This document shows, one piece after another, positions 45,187-56,969 of a DNA stretch of 64,000 bases (positions are counted from its first letter, which is position 1; each line of letters begins with the position of its first letter). Origin of the DNA: Axinella damicornis (Eukaryota; Porifera; Demospongiae; Axinellida; Axinellidae). A program made the translations under genes and the position numbers. The stretch is taken from assembly GCA_963931865.1 (NCBI GenBank), contig OZ007518.1, positions 6,989,361 through 7,053,360 of the forward strand, given 5' to 3'. The notes beneath the pieces are model-generated. The model was not told the origin of the DNA, searched no databases, and saw nothing but the letters and a program-made list of their open reading frames with translations.

Positions 45187-45330
45187 CACCCTGACCCATT
45201 GTCCTTTCATTATGGCTCCCTTAAACCCAACCTCCTTGATGGCAGACTTGGACACTAGGGAAATGGAAATGCAGCCATGTCCAAGTTCGCCATCAAAGGC
45301 TTGGAGCCATTGTTCATTAATTATTTAGGC
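45187..45330. mobile_element. hairpin MITE inside the satellite, copy 2
   Basis: Nearly identical to copy 1 with the same junctions (TAGTGTGG on the left, TTTAGGCTAGTG on the right), about 726 bp further on. It was copied with the array, not inserted twice. Confidence 0.8.
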
Positions 45331-47994
45331 TAGTGTGGCCGGGGAATGAGGCTAGTGTGGCCTAGTGTGACCGGGGAATGAGCTAGTGAGACCGGGGAAT
45401 GAGGCTAGTGTGGCCAGGGAATGAGGCCAGTGTGGCCGGGGAATGAGGCCAGTGTGGCCGGGGAATGAGGCTAGTGTGGCCGGGGAATGAGGCTAGTGTG
45501 GCCGGGGAATGAGGCTAGTGTGGCCGGGGAATGAGGCTAGTGTGGCCGGGGAATGAGGCTAGTGTGGCCGGGGAATGAGGCTAGTGTGGCCGGGGAATGA
45601 GGCTAGTGTGGCCGGGGAATGAGGCTAGTGTGGCCGGGGAATGAGGCTAGTGTGGCCGGGGAATGAGGCTAGTGTGGCCTAGTGTGACAGGGGAATGAGC
45701 TAGTGAGACCGGGGAATGAGGCTAGTGTGGCCGGGGAAGGAGGCTAGTGTGGCCGGGGAATGAGGCTAGTGTGGCCGGGGAATGAGGCTAGTGTGGCCGG
45801 GAAATGAGGCTAGTGTGGCCAGGGAATGAGCTAGTGTGGCCGGGAAATGAGGCTAGTGTGGTCGGGGAATGAGGCTAGTGTGACCGGGGAATGAGGCTAG
45901 TGTGACCAGGGAATGAGGCTAGTGTGGCCGGGGAATGAGGCTAGTGTGGCCGGGGAATGAGGCAAGTGTGGCCGCGGAATGAGGCTAGTGTGGCCGGGGA
46001 ATGAGGCTAGTGTGGCCGGGGAATGAGGCTAGTGTGGCCGGGGAATGAGGCTAGTGTGACCAGGGAATGAGCTAGTGTGACCGGGGAATGAGGCTAGTGT
46101 GGCCGGGGAATGAGGCTAGTGTGGCCGGGGAATGAGGCTAGTGTGGCCGGGGAATGAGGCTAGTGTGGCCGGGGAATGAGGCTAGTGTGGCCTAGTGTGA
46201 CCGGGGAATGAGCTAGTGAGACCGGGGAATGAGGCTAGTGTGGCCGGGGAAGGAGGCTAGTGTGGCCGGGGAATGAGGCTAGTGTGGCCGGGGAATGAGG
46301 CTAGTGTGGCCGGGAAATGAGGCTAGTGTAGCCGGGGAATGAGGCTAGTGTGGCCGGGGAATGAGGCTAGTGTGGCCAGGGAATGAGGCTAGTGTGGCCG
46401 GGGAATGAGGCTAGTGTGGCCAGGGAATGAGGCTAGTGTGGCCGGGGAATGAGGCTAGTGTGACCAGGGAATGAGCTAGTGTGACCGGGGAATGAGGCTA
46501 GTGTGGCCGGGGAATGAGGCTAGTGTGGCCGGGGAATGAGGCTAGTGTGGCCGGGGAATGAGGCTAGTGTGGCCGGGGAATGAGGCTAGTGTGGCCTAGT
46601 GTGACCGGGGAATGAGCTAGTGAGACCGGGGAATGAGGCTAGTGTGGCTGGGGAAGGAGGCTAGTGTGGCCGGGGAATGAGGCTAGTGTGGCCGGGGAAT
46701 GAGGCTAGTGTGGCCGGGAAATGAGGCTAGTGTAGCCGGGGAATGAGGCTAGTGTGGCCGGGGAATGAGGCTAGTGTGGCCAGGGAATGAGGCTAGTGTG
46801 ACCGGGGAATGAGGCTAGTGTGGCCGGGGAATGAGGCTAGTGTGGCCTAGTGTGACCGGGGAATGAGCTAGTGAGACCGGGGAATGAGGCTAGTGTGGCC
46901 GGGGAATGAGGCTAGTGTGGCCGGGAAATGAGGCTAGTGTGGCCAGGGAATGAGCTAGTGTGGCCGGGGAATGAGGCTAGTGTGGCCGGGGAATGAGGCT
47001 AGTGTGGCCGGGGAATGAGGCTAGTGTGGCCTAGTGTGACCGGGGAATGAGCTAGTGAGACCGGGGAATGAGGCTAGTGTGGCCGGGGAAGGAGGCTAGT
47101 GTGGCCGGGGAATGAGGCTAGTGTGGCCGGGGAATGAGGCTAGTGTGGCCGGGAAATGAGGCTAGTGTGGCCAGGGAATGAGCTAGTGTGGCCGGGGAAT
47201 GAGGCTAGTGTGACCGGGGAATGAGCTAGTGTGACCGGGGAATGAGCTAGTGTGACCGGGGAACGAGGCTAGTGCGGCCGGGGAATGAGTCTAAGGTGGC
47301 CGGGGAATGAGGTAGCCTCTTCTACGCTCTTGTGAGAGGACAAACCATAAGAGCCAGCATGGGAACAAAGCTAGGAATGAGGCTAGTGTGGCCGGGGAAT
47401 GAGGCTAGTGTGGCCGGAGAATGAGTCTAGTGTGGCCGGGGAATGAGGCTAGTGTGGCCGGAGAATGAGTCTAGTGTGGCCGGGGAAGGAGGCTAGTGTG
47501 ACCGGAGAATGAGGCTAGTGTGGCCGGGGAATGAGGCTAGTGTGGCCGGGGAATGAGGCTAGTGTGACCGGAGAATGAGGCTAGTGTGGCCGGGGAATGA
47601 GGCTAGTGTGGCCGGGGAATGAGGCAAGTGTGGCCGCGGAATGAGGCTAGTGTGGCCGGGGAATGAGGCTAGTGTGACCGGGGAAGGAGCTAGTGTGGCC
47701 GGAGAATGAGGCTAGTGTGGCCGGGGAATGAGGCTAGTGTGGCCGGGGAATGAGGCAAGTGTGGCCGCGGAATGAGGCTAGTGTGGCCGGGGAATGAGCT
47801 AGTGTGACCGGGGAATGAGGCTAGTGTAGGTAGAGACAGTCAGGTAGCAGCTGGTGATAACAATGTTACTAAGCCATACAATATCCCCAACCCCGGTCCC
47901 AATTTGTAATGGTAAAGAGACTGTGTTAATGAGACCTTAATCAACAGTGTCCATGACATATCATCGGTCATTGTTACGACTAGTGGAAGGCGCA

Positions 47995-48521
47995 ACATTG
48001 TGGGGTGAGCGTGAGCGAGTGCACATGGAACAGTTGTACGTACAAGACTGTCATCAGAATGTGATGCATGAGACAATTCAACTCAGGCCACAGAAAATCA
48101 GAACACAGAGAGTCACACCAAAAGTATGCTGGTCCAGCACACCATGTGTTCTGCAGGACATGTCATGTACAGCTCTGATGTCGATGCATAGGTAGGTCCT
48201 CTAGTGGGGTTCGTCTTTGTTGTCGCCACTGAGGAGGTACAGAGGTAGACTGTTCATGGTCGTCCATTGCTCAAGGCCTCTAGCCAATGAATAGGTACAT
48301 CTGCGTCTTTGTTGTCACCGTCGTCCATCAAACAGTACAGGTAGACATACGTACGTACGTAGTCTCTGTACCAGACTTCACACACAGCAGAGATTTATGG
48401 TACGATATCCGGAAATGAAAGCAGGTATGGGAGACAAATCGATCGACAACACTCACTCAGCATGAGCTATGCTCGACTACGACTAGTGTGGGGCTCGCTC
48501 ACGTTCACGCTCGCCCAGTTA
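47995..48521. mobile_element. element E, copy 2
   Basis: TGTGGGGTGAGCGTGAGCGA near 47998 faces GGGGCTCGCTCACGTTCACG near 48489. No coding domain inside. Confidence 0.45.
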
Positions 48522-48529
48522 GTGTGTCA

Positions 48530-49959
48530 CACCCAGGGCGGGGATCGAAGAAACTGGCATTTTGTGAATGGCAGGTTTACATGTATGTTTTGAATTAAGT
48601 CACTTCTTTAGCTGGAATTTCTCTTTCCTGAAATTTGCTCACACCTCCCACTTGCAGCCCTCACGCTTCCCCCTTACACCCCCTCACACCCACCGCTTTG
48701 CACACCCCTTACACCCGTTACGCCCCTCACATGTAGCTGTGTGTGGTACTTCTGAAGCCATGTGATCCATTCTCCTGATTTGAAGACCCAGCCACGGGGA
48801 AATGTCCTCCACCTCCATTGAGACAGTAGCTCACAGCAACTTCTGTTGAAGGAGAAGAGTGTGAGTATCTAGACGTTCAAAAGTGTCAGCAATCTGTTTG
48901 TGGCATTATTTGCCTTGACTGCCTGTTTTCTTCCAGAAACTCTATATAGCTAGCTAGCTTCCACTTTCGATCCTACTTAGGTGAGATGAGAGTTGAACCT
49001 GTGCCTAACAGCGACCTACGTATATATATAGATGAGCTGCGCCTAATAACACGTGACTACTGTACCTGGTAACTGAAATTATCAACCACACTACAACATT
49101 ACACATCATCATGCAGACAAGAGTCAGATCAATGACTTTAGAGGTACATGCAGTTTCTGTAATACTGGTACACACGAGTGCATGTTCGGCTTGAGAGTGA
49201 ACACTTTCTCAAGTTAACCACTGTTTGCTGCACACTACAGTGGATTGCAGAGTCCATGGGAATGACCCCCGGATGGGCACAAGGTAGCACGCCTCGAGCT
49301 CTACTGTCCTGACCCTTAGAGCTGCTAACTTTCTGGCAGCGGAAGTAACAGATTGAACTTGCAAAAATTGCCAGGCCATTCTTCAGCCTGGGAATGAGGC
49401 TCCCCCACGGGATACGAGCCTTCACCTGAGAGGTAAAACTTGCCCTTCAGACGTGTCACAACACGGCAGAATGCATGTTGCATGTGTGCCTGCGTGACAT
49501 GTTCCCATTGCTACAAATCTCTATTGGTATGGCTGCTCAAGCTCTCACCAGTGAATGTGGATGGCTGGAGATGTACATTGAAATTCATGGTGGAGACACC
49601 CCCTCTGCCAATCCCCTCCCTCGTTTCCCCTTCAGGCTGCTGGATCTCCCCCCTCTCCCTCAGTTCCGAATGTCACTAACTCTGCATGGTGGCTCTCGGT
49701 GGGCTGCTCCTGAGCCCTATGGGGTTAGAAAGAGATGGGAGAAGGGAGATGATGGCTCAATACCTCGCTGCACTCTGACCCACGCATTAGATAGAACAGA
49801 ACGCAATTATTGAGGAAGATTAGGCTTCCACAGGATGATTAAGTACCTTAACAAGATTCATAACAATAAGAGTGTGCAACTGCCATATATGGTATCCAAT
49901 ACCACCATCAGGCAGTACTTACCATGTGGCAAACAGTGTGGTCAACATGTACATATATA
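48530..49959. other. no gene identified
   Basis: Open frames at 49440-49679 and 49475-49813 (plus) overlap in two phases and show no domain. They could be an exon of an unseen gene (PRFPFRLLDLPPLPQF) but nothing supports it. The rest is featureless. Confidence 0.4.
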
Positions 49960-50809
49960 GCGTAACCCACCAATTATCGGCACCTGAATTTGCATGATTT
50001 GCAGCATCGTCTAGGAACGGTTCCAGGATACCAAACTTGCACCGACGTATAGACCGTCACGCCCTCTATAAGCCCTACCACTTTTAAAGCTGTTACGTAT
50101 TTCCGGCTTTTAGTGGTGCACTAGCGAATGCAACTGCACGCAAATCAATTATCGGCACCCTGTACGTATTATCGTCACTGCCTAGTACTCCCATAGATAA
50201 TCCTGGGTCAATTATCAGCACATGCTGATGGCATCAACTCACCTCCATCCCCTGAAGGCCACAAAAATCCACCACAAATCCCCTAGGTTCATGACCATTC
50301 TATCTATCACCCAGTGAAAAAAAAAACACCAAAGCATGCAACCCCTTCAATATGAATTTTTGAATAAAATTCGTTCATCACACTACACTGTAAAAGCAAA
50401 ACAATTCTCTTTCTTCCACATCCAGTACGTGGCACATTCGTGGAGCCATCTCTTGCACACGCACTCCACCCATTCTGATCCAGCACAGTCATGCTAGTCG
50501 TCCTCAAAAGTCTGATCCAGTGGCAGGAAAGGACCCAAGGTCGCGGTCTCCCCCTACGCTTGTTTTGATTAGACATGAACAGCCCTACAACATAAAATGG
50601 CTAAAAGGACAGTAAATGACATCCAGTTATAACCTTTTAAATATAGACAAACCTTCTGCAAAGCTTCAGCCCTGTAAACAGCTTGCGCGACGATGATGTA
50701 ATGCGAACGGAATCCGTATTTTCGCCGCTTACTCTCCGTTTACTAAGCGCCAATAATTGGTATGTTGGGTGCTGATAATAAGGTCATGCTGATAATTGGT
50801 GGTTTATGC
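49960..50809. mobile_element. 850-bp mariner-like MITE with TA duplication
   Basis: Left end GCGTAACCCACCAATTATCG + GCA; right end, inverted, GCATAAACCACCAATTATCA + GCA (23 bp, four mismatches). TA flanks both sides (49958-49959, 50810-50811), the target duplication of Tc1/mariner elements. AATTATCGGCAC recurs inside. No transposase. A solo end lies at 14312. Confidence 0.8.
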
Positions 50810-50862
50810 TAGACTGTGTAAACTCTGTAGTAATCACAATTTCACACTTAGGAGCATGCAAC

Positions 50863-51366
50863 CAGAGGAGGTTGGCCAAGGTTGACCTTTTCTAATCAGG
50901 TCTCATTAAAGTCATGTGAAATCTGATACTACGGATTATGTGATGCATGTAAAGCAGAGTACTTTCCATAGACATCGTTTTTTTTCTCGACAGTTTTCAC
51001 CATCGCACCCTGGCTCAATCAACTGGAATATTGCCTCGCAGGGAAGCGTAAGCATCTGTTGTCGTTATAAAAGGCCGAGCCCTTCAAGATTCAGCTGTGG
51101 CATGGCAGAAACGAGTGGAAGTAGTCTCCTGGGCCAGATGGTCCCCACACGCGCCGCAAACATCTGGCCCACAAGACTCGAGTGGAGGTTGTCTCGTCGA
51201 TTTGCAAAGCGCGTTTAACGATTGCCAACTGGGAACACTCCATAGCAGCCCCAGAGCGGTCTTCTATTCCTATGGCTATCTGCAATAACTTTTAAAAACC
51301 GTCCACTTGTCACATGACAGAAAGTCTATAATTACTCGTGACGTATGCGGTGGCCAACCTCCTCTG
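50863..51366. mobile_element. 504-bp hAT-like MITE, perfect 9-bp duplication
   Basis: Ends CAGAGGAGGTTGGCCA and the exact inverse TGGCCAACCTCCTCTG. CAGnGG is the usual hAT terminus. GCATGCAAC is repeated at 50854-50862 and 51367-51375. The match is perfect, so the insertion is young. Small internal frames carry no domain. Confidence 0.85.
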
Positions 51367-51883
51367 GCATGCAACTGCTACTACTTCACCACTGATTGTC
51401 TACGTCATACAGCATGGTGGTAGTTGATACCATATGGCAGTTGCACTCTCTTATTGATATGAACTCTTGACGTTAATTAAAGCCCTCATTCAACATTCAC
51501 CATTCACTATGGAGTACAGTATGAGTAAGTCTCAGGTTATGCCCTTGACAAATTAGCACTGGGGAGGGCGTGCTCAAATCCCTCCATCACAGGCACTTAA
51601 TTACACACATGCACACTCAGAGGTACAACAGACATTTTCCATCAGGTGGCCCTGGACACCCCGCCAATTCCTTCGCACAGTTGCTGAGAAGCACACCATT
51701 CTACACCTGTGTAGAGTAAGGGCAACGGTGTCCGGACGTCCTGTGAACTAGTGCCTGAATGAATGTACCAACATTCAAATTTTCGTTCGAATCCCCGTAC
51801 GTTCGAAGGTAAAATTATGTTCGCATGCGACCTATTTCTAATCAACGCTCACCCCACGTGCTACCTTGCAAGCTAGCTGAAAG

Positions 51884-52125
51884 ATGGCGGAGACTGAGGC
51901 TGTTGGTGGCGTTCTTGATAGCGATGCAGGTAGCTCTGCTCGTGTGATATCAGATGTCTGGAATTTTTTTTGACAAAACAGGACACAAGGCAGTGAAGTG
52001 CAAGTTGTGCAACAAAGGTACGCTTACCATGGAGGGACGACCAACTTACACGGCCACCTGAATCGCGTACACAGCAACGAATACAAGACGAAATCGAAAC
52101 ACTGCCTTTCTCCATATATACACAC
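51884..52125 (+). pseudogene. BED-finger fragment of a hAT-type transposase
   Basis: ATG start MAETEAVGGVLDSDAGSSAR, then VWNFF with one extra T in a run of eight, then DKTGHKAVKCKLCNKG. After another slip comes GGTTNLHGHLNRVHSNEYK. This is the C-x2-C ... H-x4-H pattern of a BED zinc finger, the DNA-binding start of hAT transposases and of domesticated ZBED proteins. The catalytic part is gone: the repeat at 52136 begins directly after it. Confidence 0.65.
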
Positions 52126-52135
52126 ACATCATCGA

Positions 52136-52855
52136 CAGACCCAAACCTTATGAGCACTTGTTCTCTCTTCTCCTCTACCACTCACTCAAAGGGGTGGCAC
52201 TCCCATACACGCTGTAGTCAGAGCTGCGACCAGGCTTATCAGCAAATCTTGACCCCGTATACTAAGGAAAGGCTGCAGTCGCTACACATTCTTCTGTCTA
52301 CTATCGCGGTCAAGCGGTCAACGGCTGCATGAAATACAGCGCAGTCAAACGGTCAAGTCTTTGTGCGATGCGGTCAAGCAGCAAAATTGACGGTCAAGAT
52401 TTCTTGACCCCGGTCGCAGCTCTGACTGTGGTGTCAATGGGAGTGTCACCCCCTTGTCACTCTCTTGTAGTATATTCAAGGTCATCTCCAAACTCCACAG
52501 TATCCGCCAACTCCTTATATGCTAGGCCTTGGCAAATTATGACAAAATAATAATTTTGTGCGTAATATTTATGCAGCACAGGTGCATTAGCACTGCTTTT
52601 AGCAAGCACAATAGTACAGCTTGCTGAAAGTACTGCCTATTCAATTTATTGGTACCTTTCAGATATCCAGCTTGCTTAGAAGGCAAGGTGCAGGTGAAAT
52701 TCAGCCTCTACATCAATTAACTGATTTCAGCAGGCAGCCATATTTATTTACAACACGTGCAGGGCCCTTGGGTCAAAGGTTAAGTCCAATTAGGTGAGCG
52801 TACCTCGTTCCCAGACCAAATGACTGGCTTGGAACCGGAGAGTAGCGAGATTAGC
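52136..52855. repeat. interspersed repeat, copy 2 (with nested MITE)
   Basis: Matches 4338-4832 on both sides of a 268-bp insertion. Ends at the same GGAGAGTAGCGAGATT. Confidence 0.8.
52188..52455. mobile_element. 268-bp MITE nested in the repeat
   Basis: TIR of about 46 bp: AAAGGGGTGGCACTCCCAT and GTCAGAGCTGCGACCAGG at the left; AAGGGGGTGACACTCCCATT and GTCAGAGCTGCGACCGGGGT (inverted) at the right. Flanks CACTCACTC and TCACTCTCT suggest an 8-9-bp duplication. GGTCAAG motifs recur inside. Confidence 0.8.
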
Positions 52856-53214
52856 AGAAGACTCGACATGTATATACAAGGTATTAACGCCTAATAATAA
52901 ACCCCCTATATAGGCTTCCAAAGTGGTGTGTTCTTAAAATGATTCTATGTACATAGATCTACTGGCGCCTTAAGAGATTTCCACCTTTACATCAATTCTT
53001 TTGATCCCAATGAAATCAACTCCCAAATCGTACACACATAATTTAAATTATGCATATACCTATTAGACACACAAGCCGTTAGCGACAGTACGTTAGCATC
53101 GTATACTCCCCGAACATTCCCGCATACCATTGTGAATCTCATTAGCACGCTGCCCGTGCGCACTAGCTTCTATCTGAAGCGCTGCCGGATCGTACCTCGC
53201 ATCCAGCGACTCTG

Positions 53215-53890
53215 CTGGTTCTAGCGGTTCTGCTGGTTCCAGTGGTTCTGCTGGTTCCAGTGGTTCTGCTGGTACCAGTGGTTCTGCTGGTTCCAGTGGT
53301 TCTGCTGGTACCAGTGGTTCTGCTGGTTCCAGTGGTTCTGCTGGTTCCAGTGGTTCTGCTGGTTCCAGTGGTTCTGCTGGTACCAGTGGTTCTGCTGGTA
53401 CCAGTGGTTCTGCTGGTTCCAGCGGTTCTGCTGGTTCCAGCGGTTGTGCTGGTTCCAGTGTTTCTGCTGGTTCCAGTGGTTCTGCTGGTTCCAGTGGTTC
53501 TGTTGGTTCCAGTGGTTCTGCTGGTTCCCGGTTGAATGGTTCTGCTGGTACCAGTGGTTTTGCTGGTTCCAGTGGTTCTACTGGTTCCAGTGGTTCTGCT
53601 GGTTCCAGTGGTTCTGTTGGTTCCATTGGTTCTGCTGGTACCAGTGGTTCTGCTGGTACCAGTGGTTCTGCTGGTTCCAGTGGTTCTGCTGGTTCCCGGT
53701 TGAACGGTTCTGCTGGTTCCTGTGGTTCTGCTGGTTCCAGCGGTTCCTCTGGTTCCAGCGGTTCCGCTGGTTCCAGTGGTTCTGCTGGTTCCAGCGGTTC
53801 TGCTGGTTCCAGCGGTTCTGCTGGTTCCAGCGGTTCTGCTGGTTCCAGTGGTTCTAACAGCTCCAGTGGTTCTACTGGCTGCAGTGGTTT
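53215..53890. repeat. 18-bp minisatellite GGTTCTGCTGGTTCCAGT
   Basis: About 37 units; variants GGTACC, GTTGGT and a twice-seen TCCCGGTTGAAYGGT break. Open in several frames: plus SAGSSG, LLVPVV or CWFQWF; minus EPAEPL or TSRTTG. The longest frame (minus 53093-53959, 288 aa) has no signal peptide or domain. A structural repeat protein cannot be ruled out. Confidence 0.9.
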
Positions 53891-54104
53891 GGACTTCCAG
53901 TGCATGCATGGTTTTGCTGCATGGGTGTAGCTATTGTTGGTAATCTGTTGCAATTGCAATTGGCCAGCTCATAAATTTAGAGACAATAAAGCAAACAATG
54001 ACAAAGCAATCTACAGCATCAGAAAATTGTTTACAAGTAATACACAATGAAGTGACAGAGTGATAGGATTTATGACGTGCTCAGTTTTATTACTACAAAA
54101 TATG

Positions 54105-55950
54105 TTATGAAACCAAAGTACAGCTGCTACATACAGAAGGATGAGGGTTCAGAGTTGAAGTGACACAAGACATTTGTACCCACACATTGCACCTTGTGCA
54201 TTGCAGCCACTCAATGTCTTCCGTCTGCTCTTCATCATTTTCTCTGAGGCAAACTGAACATAGCCTGATATCGACACCTTCTAGTATTTCCTTTGCTTGA
54301 AGAGTCTGTGCTGTTGATGGCTTTGTAAGAGAGCTTGACTTTGCTCTTTTATTTTTGGTTGAGTGGTAACGCATTTGTATCTCCATTCGAGCATTAGGAG
54401 CTGGCCTCTTTCGACAGGATAGTGCTTGCTGTGGCACTTCAGAGCGGAGAGCCTTCAAGATGCTGATTGCACTGCCAAGGTGTCGTGATGCAGTTTGGAG
54501 ACCATCCACACTATGTATTGATTTAGCAAGTACAAGTACTTCATTGGCTTTGCTGACTACCAACTGCCGCTGAATGTCTATTGTAGAAGGTGTTTTGTGC
54601 AGAATGTTGTTCAAGGACTCATCTGACACCTGTTGAGCAGGTGTGCTTGTGCTGCCATGGATGAGGTCTCAGGATGGTCTGTCTCCAACTCTTGTCCAAC
54701 CGTAGTTTGATTCATGTGCATGAGATGCATGTGCTTGCATGCCGTATTATGCAATGCATAGTCAACACATGTGCAAGTGTATGTATACACACATACCCCG
54801 GGTACCTTGCATATACCACACACCAATTTGCACATGCACTTATGATCGGTCTGCATGTGCTTCAACCACATGGACTGCATGTGGATTTGACTGTGACTGC
54901 ACTTCCCATGTTTTTTCTGACCGCAGAGTAGGGCTTACTCCACTTGATAACATGTGTTCAGCTTTCGTGTGGCGCTTGCTTAGCTCAGCGGCTCTGTGTG
55001 AAATTTTCCCTTTGTGAATCTTTTGAAGTCGCTCAAATCCTTTGTCACGTGCTACTTTCAAAATGATGCTGATGAAGTGATCCATGCGACGATTTTGCTT
55101 GCCCTCAAGATAAACTACTTTCAGCAAGCGGAGAAATGACTCAAGGTGCATGTTTGTATTCACAATGGTTCCAATCCTGTGGCAAGTTGCCCACTGACCA
55201 AACCTTAACCCTTTAACCACCGAATTCTTCCCACCAAGACAACACATTTTCATGCATTCAGCGCACACGACAGGCGAAGGGGGGGCCCTCGCCCCCCCTT
55301 TCGAAACCCCCCTGCCTTTCGTTTAGTGGGGAGGGCGTGCCGAAATCTGACCAAATTTTTGGGGTTCAGCCCTCAAAGTCGTCCCTGGGCCTTCTCAAGC
55401 TTTTTGGGTCGATTTTTGGACTGACGAGAAGCCCTACAAGTGCATAGGGTCTAAAGACGTCAATGGGGCTTAAAGGGCTGCATAAGTTCCTCGAAAGTAG
55501 TCAAAGAAGCATGATGGTTGGCCATGGCATGAGAAATGACAAGAATTGCTGTAGCAGAACATCACACTTCTCTTGTCTGGTTCTGATAGAAGCAATCGCA
55601 ACTGGTGGTAGACAAGAGCTAAACTATCTGCATCACCAATGTGCTCCTGCCAGAGTGCTTTCCGCCATGCCCGATCAACATGCCATGTGCAGAGGAGCTT
55701 TGTTGTGTTGTTGGCGCCATATGTAGCAGCCCATGGTCAAGCATTCCAATACTGTTGGGCATCATCACTCATGAAGGGTCGTGTCATTAGCCTATTTCTA
55801 CTACAATCATGTAGGCGGAAGTGGCACGGCCACTGTTTGGTGCTCCGTCCGAGGGATTGAGACTGGAGACCTTGTTGGAACATTAACAAGGCAGCATGAA
55901 AAAAAAACTGTTCATTGTTTGGGATGTTGAAATGCAGTCGTGCCACTCCC
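54105..55950 (-). pseudogene. MULE (Mutator-like) transposase relic
   Basis: Read downward from 55950: RPFMSDDAQQYWNAW, then KLLCTWHVDRAWRKALWQEH (catalytic-core end), a MITE, then TIVNTNMHLESFLRLLKVVY, LEGKQNRRMDHF and KGKISHRAAELSKRH. A SWIM zinc finger follows (CKLVCGICK ... YTCTCVDYALHNTACKHMH). A last frame has a PHD-like C-terminus (LCSVCLREND ... WLQCTRCNVWVQMSC). Frame slips near 54850 and 54640 and the inserted MITE make it non-functional. The N-terminal half and the first catalytic Asp are missing. This order (DDE core, SWIM, Cys-rich tail) is typical of animal MULE proteins. Confidence 0.8.
55209..55477. mobile_element. 269-bp MITE (family H) in the MULE relic
   Basis: Ends CCCTTTAA and TTAAAGGG. 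Inside, GGGGGGGCCCTCGCCCCCCC is a GC-rich near-palindrome, followed by GGGCGTGCCGAAATCTGACC and TTTGGGGTTCAGCCCTCAAA shared with 37510-37650. MULE coding sense reads up to both edges. Confidence 0.7.
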
Positions 55951-56089
55951 GCCTGGGAACGAGGCTAATTGGTATCTGGGAAGGGGGTCACCACTTGAGT
56001 GAAACACATACTAAGATTCACCACTGCTTGTGCCAGTTCATCCCCTTCCTCTTCATTCTTGCCCACCGTATCTCTCTCCCTCTCTCCAG

Positions 56090-56187
56090 GTCGCAAGCTT
56101 CCTCCTGAGAACATGACACACTTTACTGGGGGTCAGTCATTGCTTAAGCAGAGCACAAGAAGAGAAGAAGAGATGCTCTGCGTGTAG
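56090..56187 (+). CDS. possible terminal exon
   Basis: A strong acceptor (CTCTCTCCCTCTCTCCAG) precedes a short frame RKLPPENMTHFTGGQSLLKQ ending EEEMLCV and a stop. No domain; the upstream exons were not found. Confidence 0.3.
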
Positions 56188-56449
56188 GAACAGGTGACTC
56201 TGTTCCATCTTGCAAAGCCTCATCTGAAGGGGAGAGAAGTCATCATATGAACCTATGTATTTACAGCAGCACATGCATGTTACCCAGACCACCTGTTCAA
56301 TTGTTGAAAGTACTCGAAAGAAAGGAGGAAAAGAGAGCGTCCAGATGACTGATACCACTCCGAACCATGAGCCAACGACATAGAAACAATACAGCAGAAT
56401 GAAGAACACACTCCCACAATGCACAGAGGTCTATATCTGGATGGATGCG

Positions 56450-56660
56450 AGACAGCTACACAGTTGGTAATGTTCATGACACCAGCAGTATGAGTGAGGC
56501 TGACCTGAAATACAGGATACACAAGAAATGTACCTGCCAACTGCACACCTTCCAGAGCTGCGAACTTTGCCACATCTGCATATGACCTGAGGCACAAGTG
56601 TAACACTGTCAGATCCACACAGAGCCTGCACAGGAAAACCCAGCATTGGAGCACATCACC
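56450..56660 (-). CDS. possible exon(s), unidentified
   Basis: On the minus strand TTTTCCTGTGCAG and TGCCTCAG look like acceptor/donor edges around ALCGSDSVTLVPQ, and another follows (DVAKFAALEGVQLA before GTACAT). I do not recognise the protein. Weak. Confidence 0.2.
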
Positions 56661-56969
56661 ATATTGTATCGGGATGGCACGATCTGGGACTCAGGACACC
56701 ATCAAGGAGCTTGCACTAAGCTACCTAAGACACTTGGGATCCTGACTCCTGAGGCTACTAATACAAGTTCCTTCCAGCTGTGTAGCAATGTTTTGTTGTA
56801 CAGATGTCTACCATTACATTTATCTGCTGTATGTGTGGTCTTTGTGGATGTATATGTGTTACAAGTCCACTCCAAAACTAGACCATTGTCTTGTAGCCTC
56901 CATACGCGGAACATGGGCCTGGATATGAGGCTAATCGTCTTAATTGATGTTGTTAACTGGTGGAGATGA

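Larger units (their letters stand above)
44320..47825. repeat. 22-bp satellite array, 3.4 kb
   Basis: Roughly 150 units of GGCTAGTGTGGCCGGGGAAT + GA. Variants (GTGACC, GAGACC, GGGAAATG) repeat in blocks, giving higher-order structure. The left edge (CTGGGAATGAGGTAGCCTCT, then CATGGGAACAAACCTAGG) and an internal piece at 47310-47370 match the MITE at 43680-43805. No open frame of note. Confidence 0.95.

Noticed and set aside
44320..47825. CRISPR-like array
   Set aside because: Units are contiguous 22-bp repeats without unique spacers in an animal genome; it is a satellite.
49440..49813. Two overlapping plus frames as a gene
   Set aside because: No splice context, family or repeat support for either.
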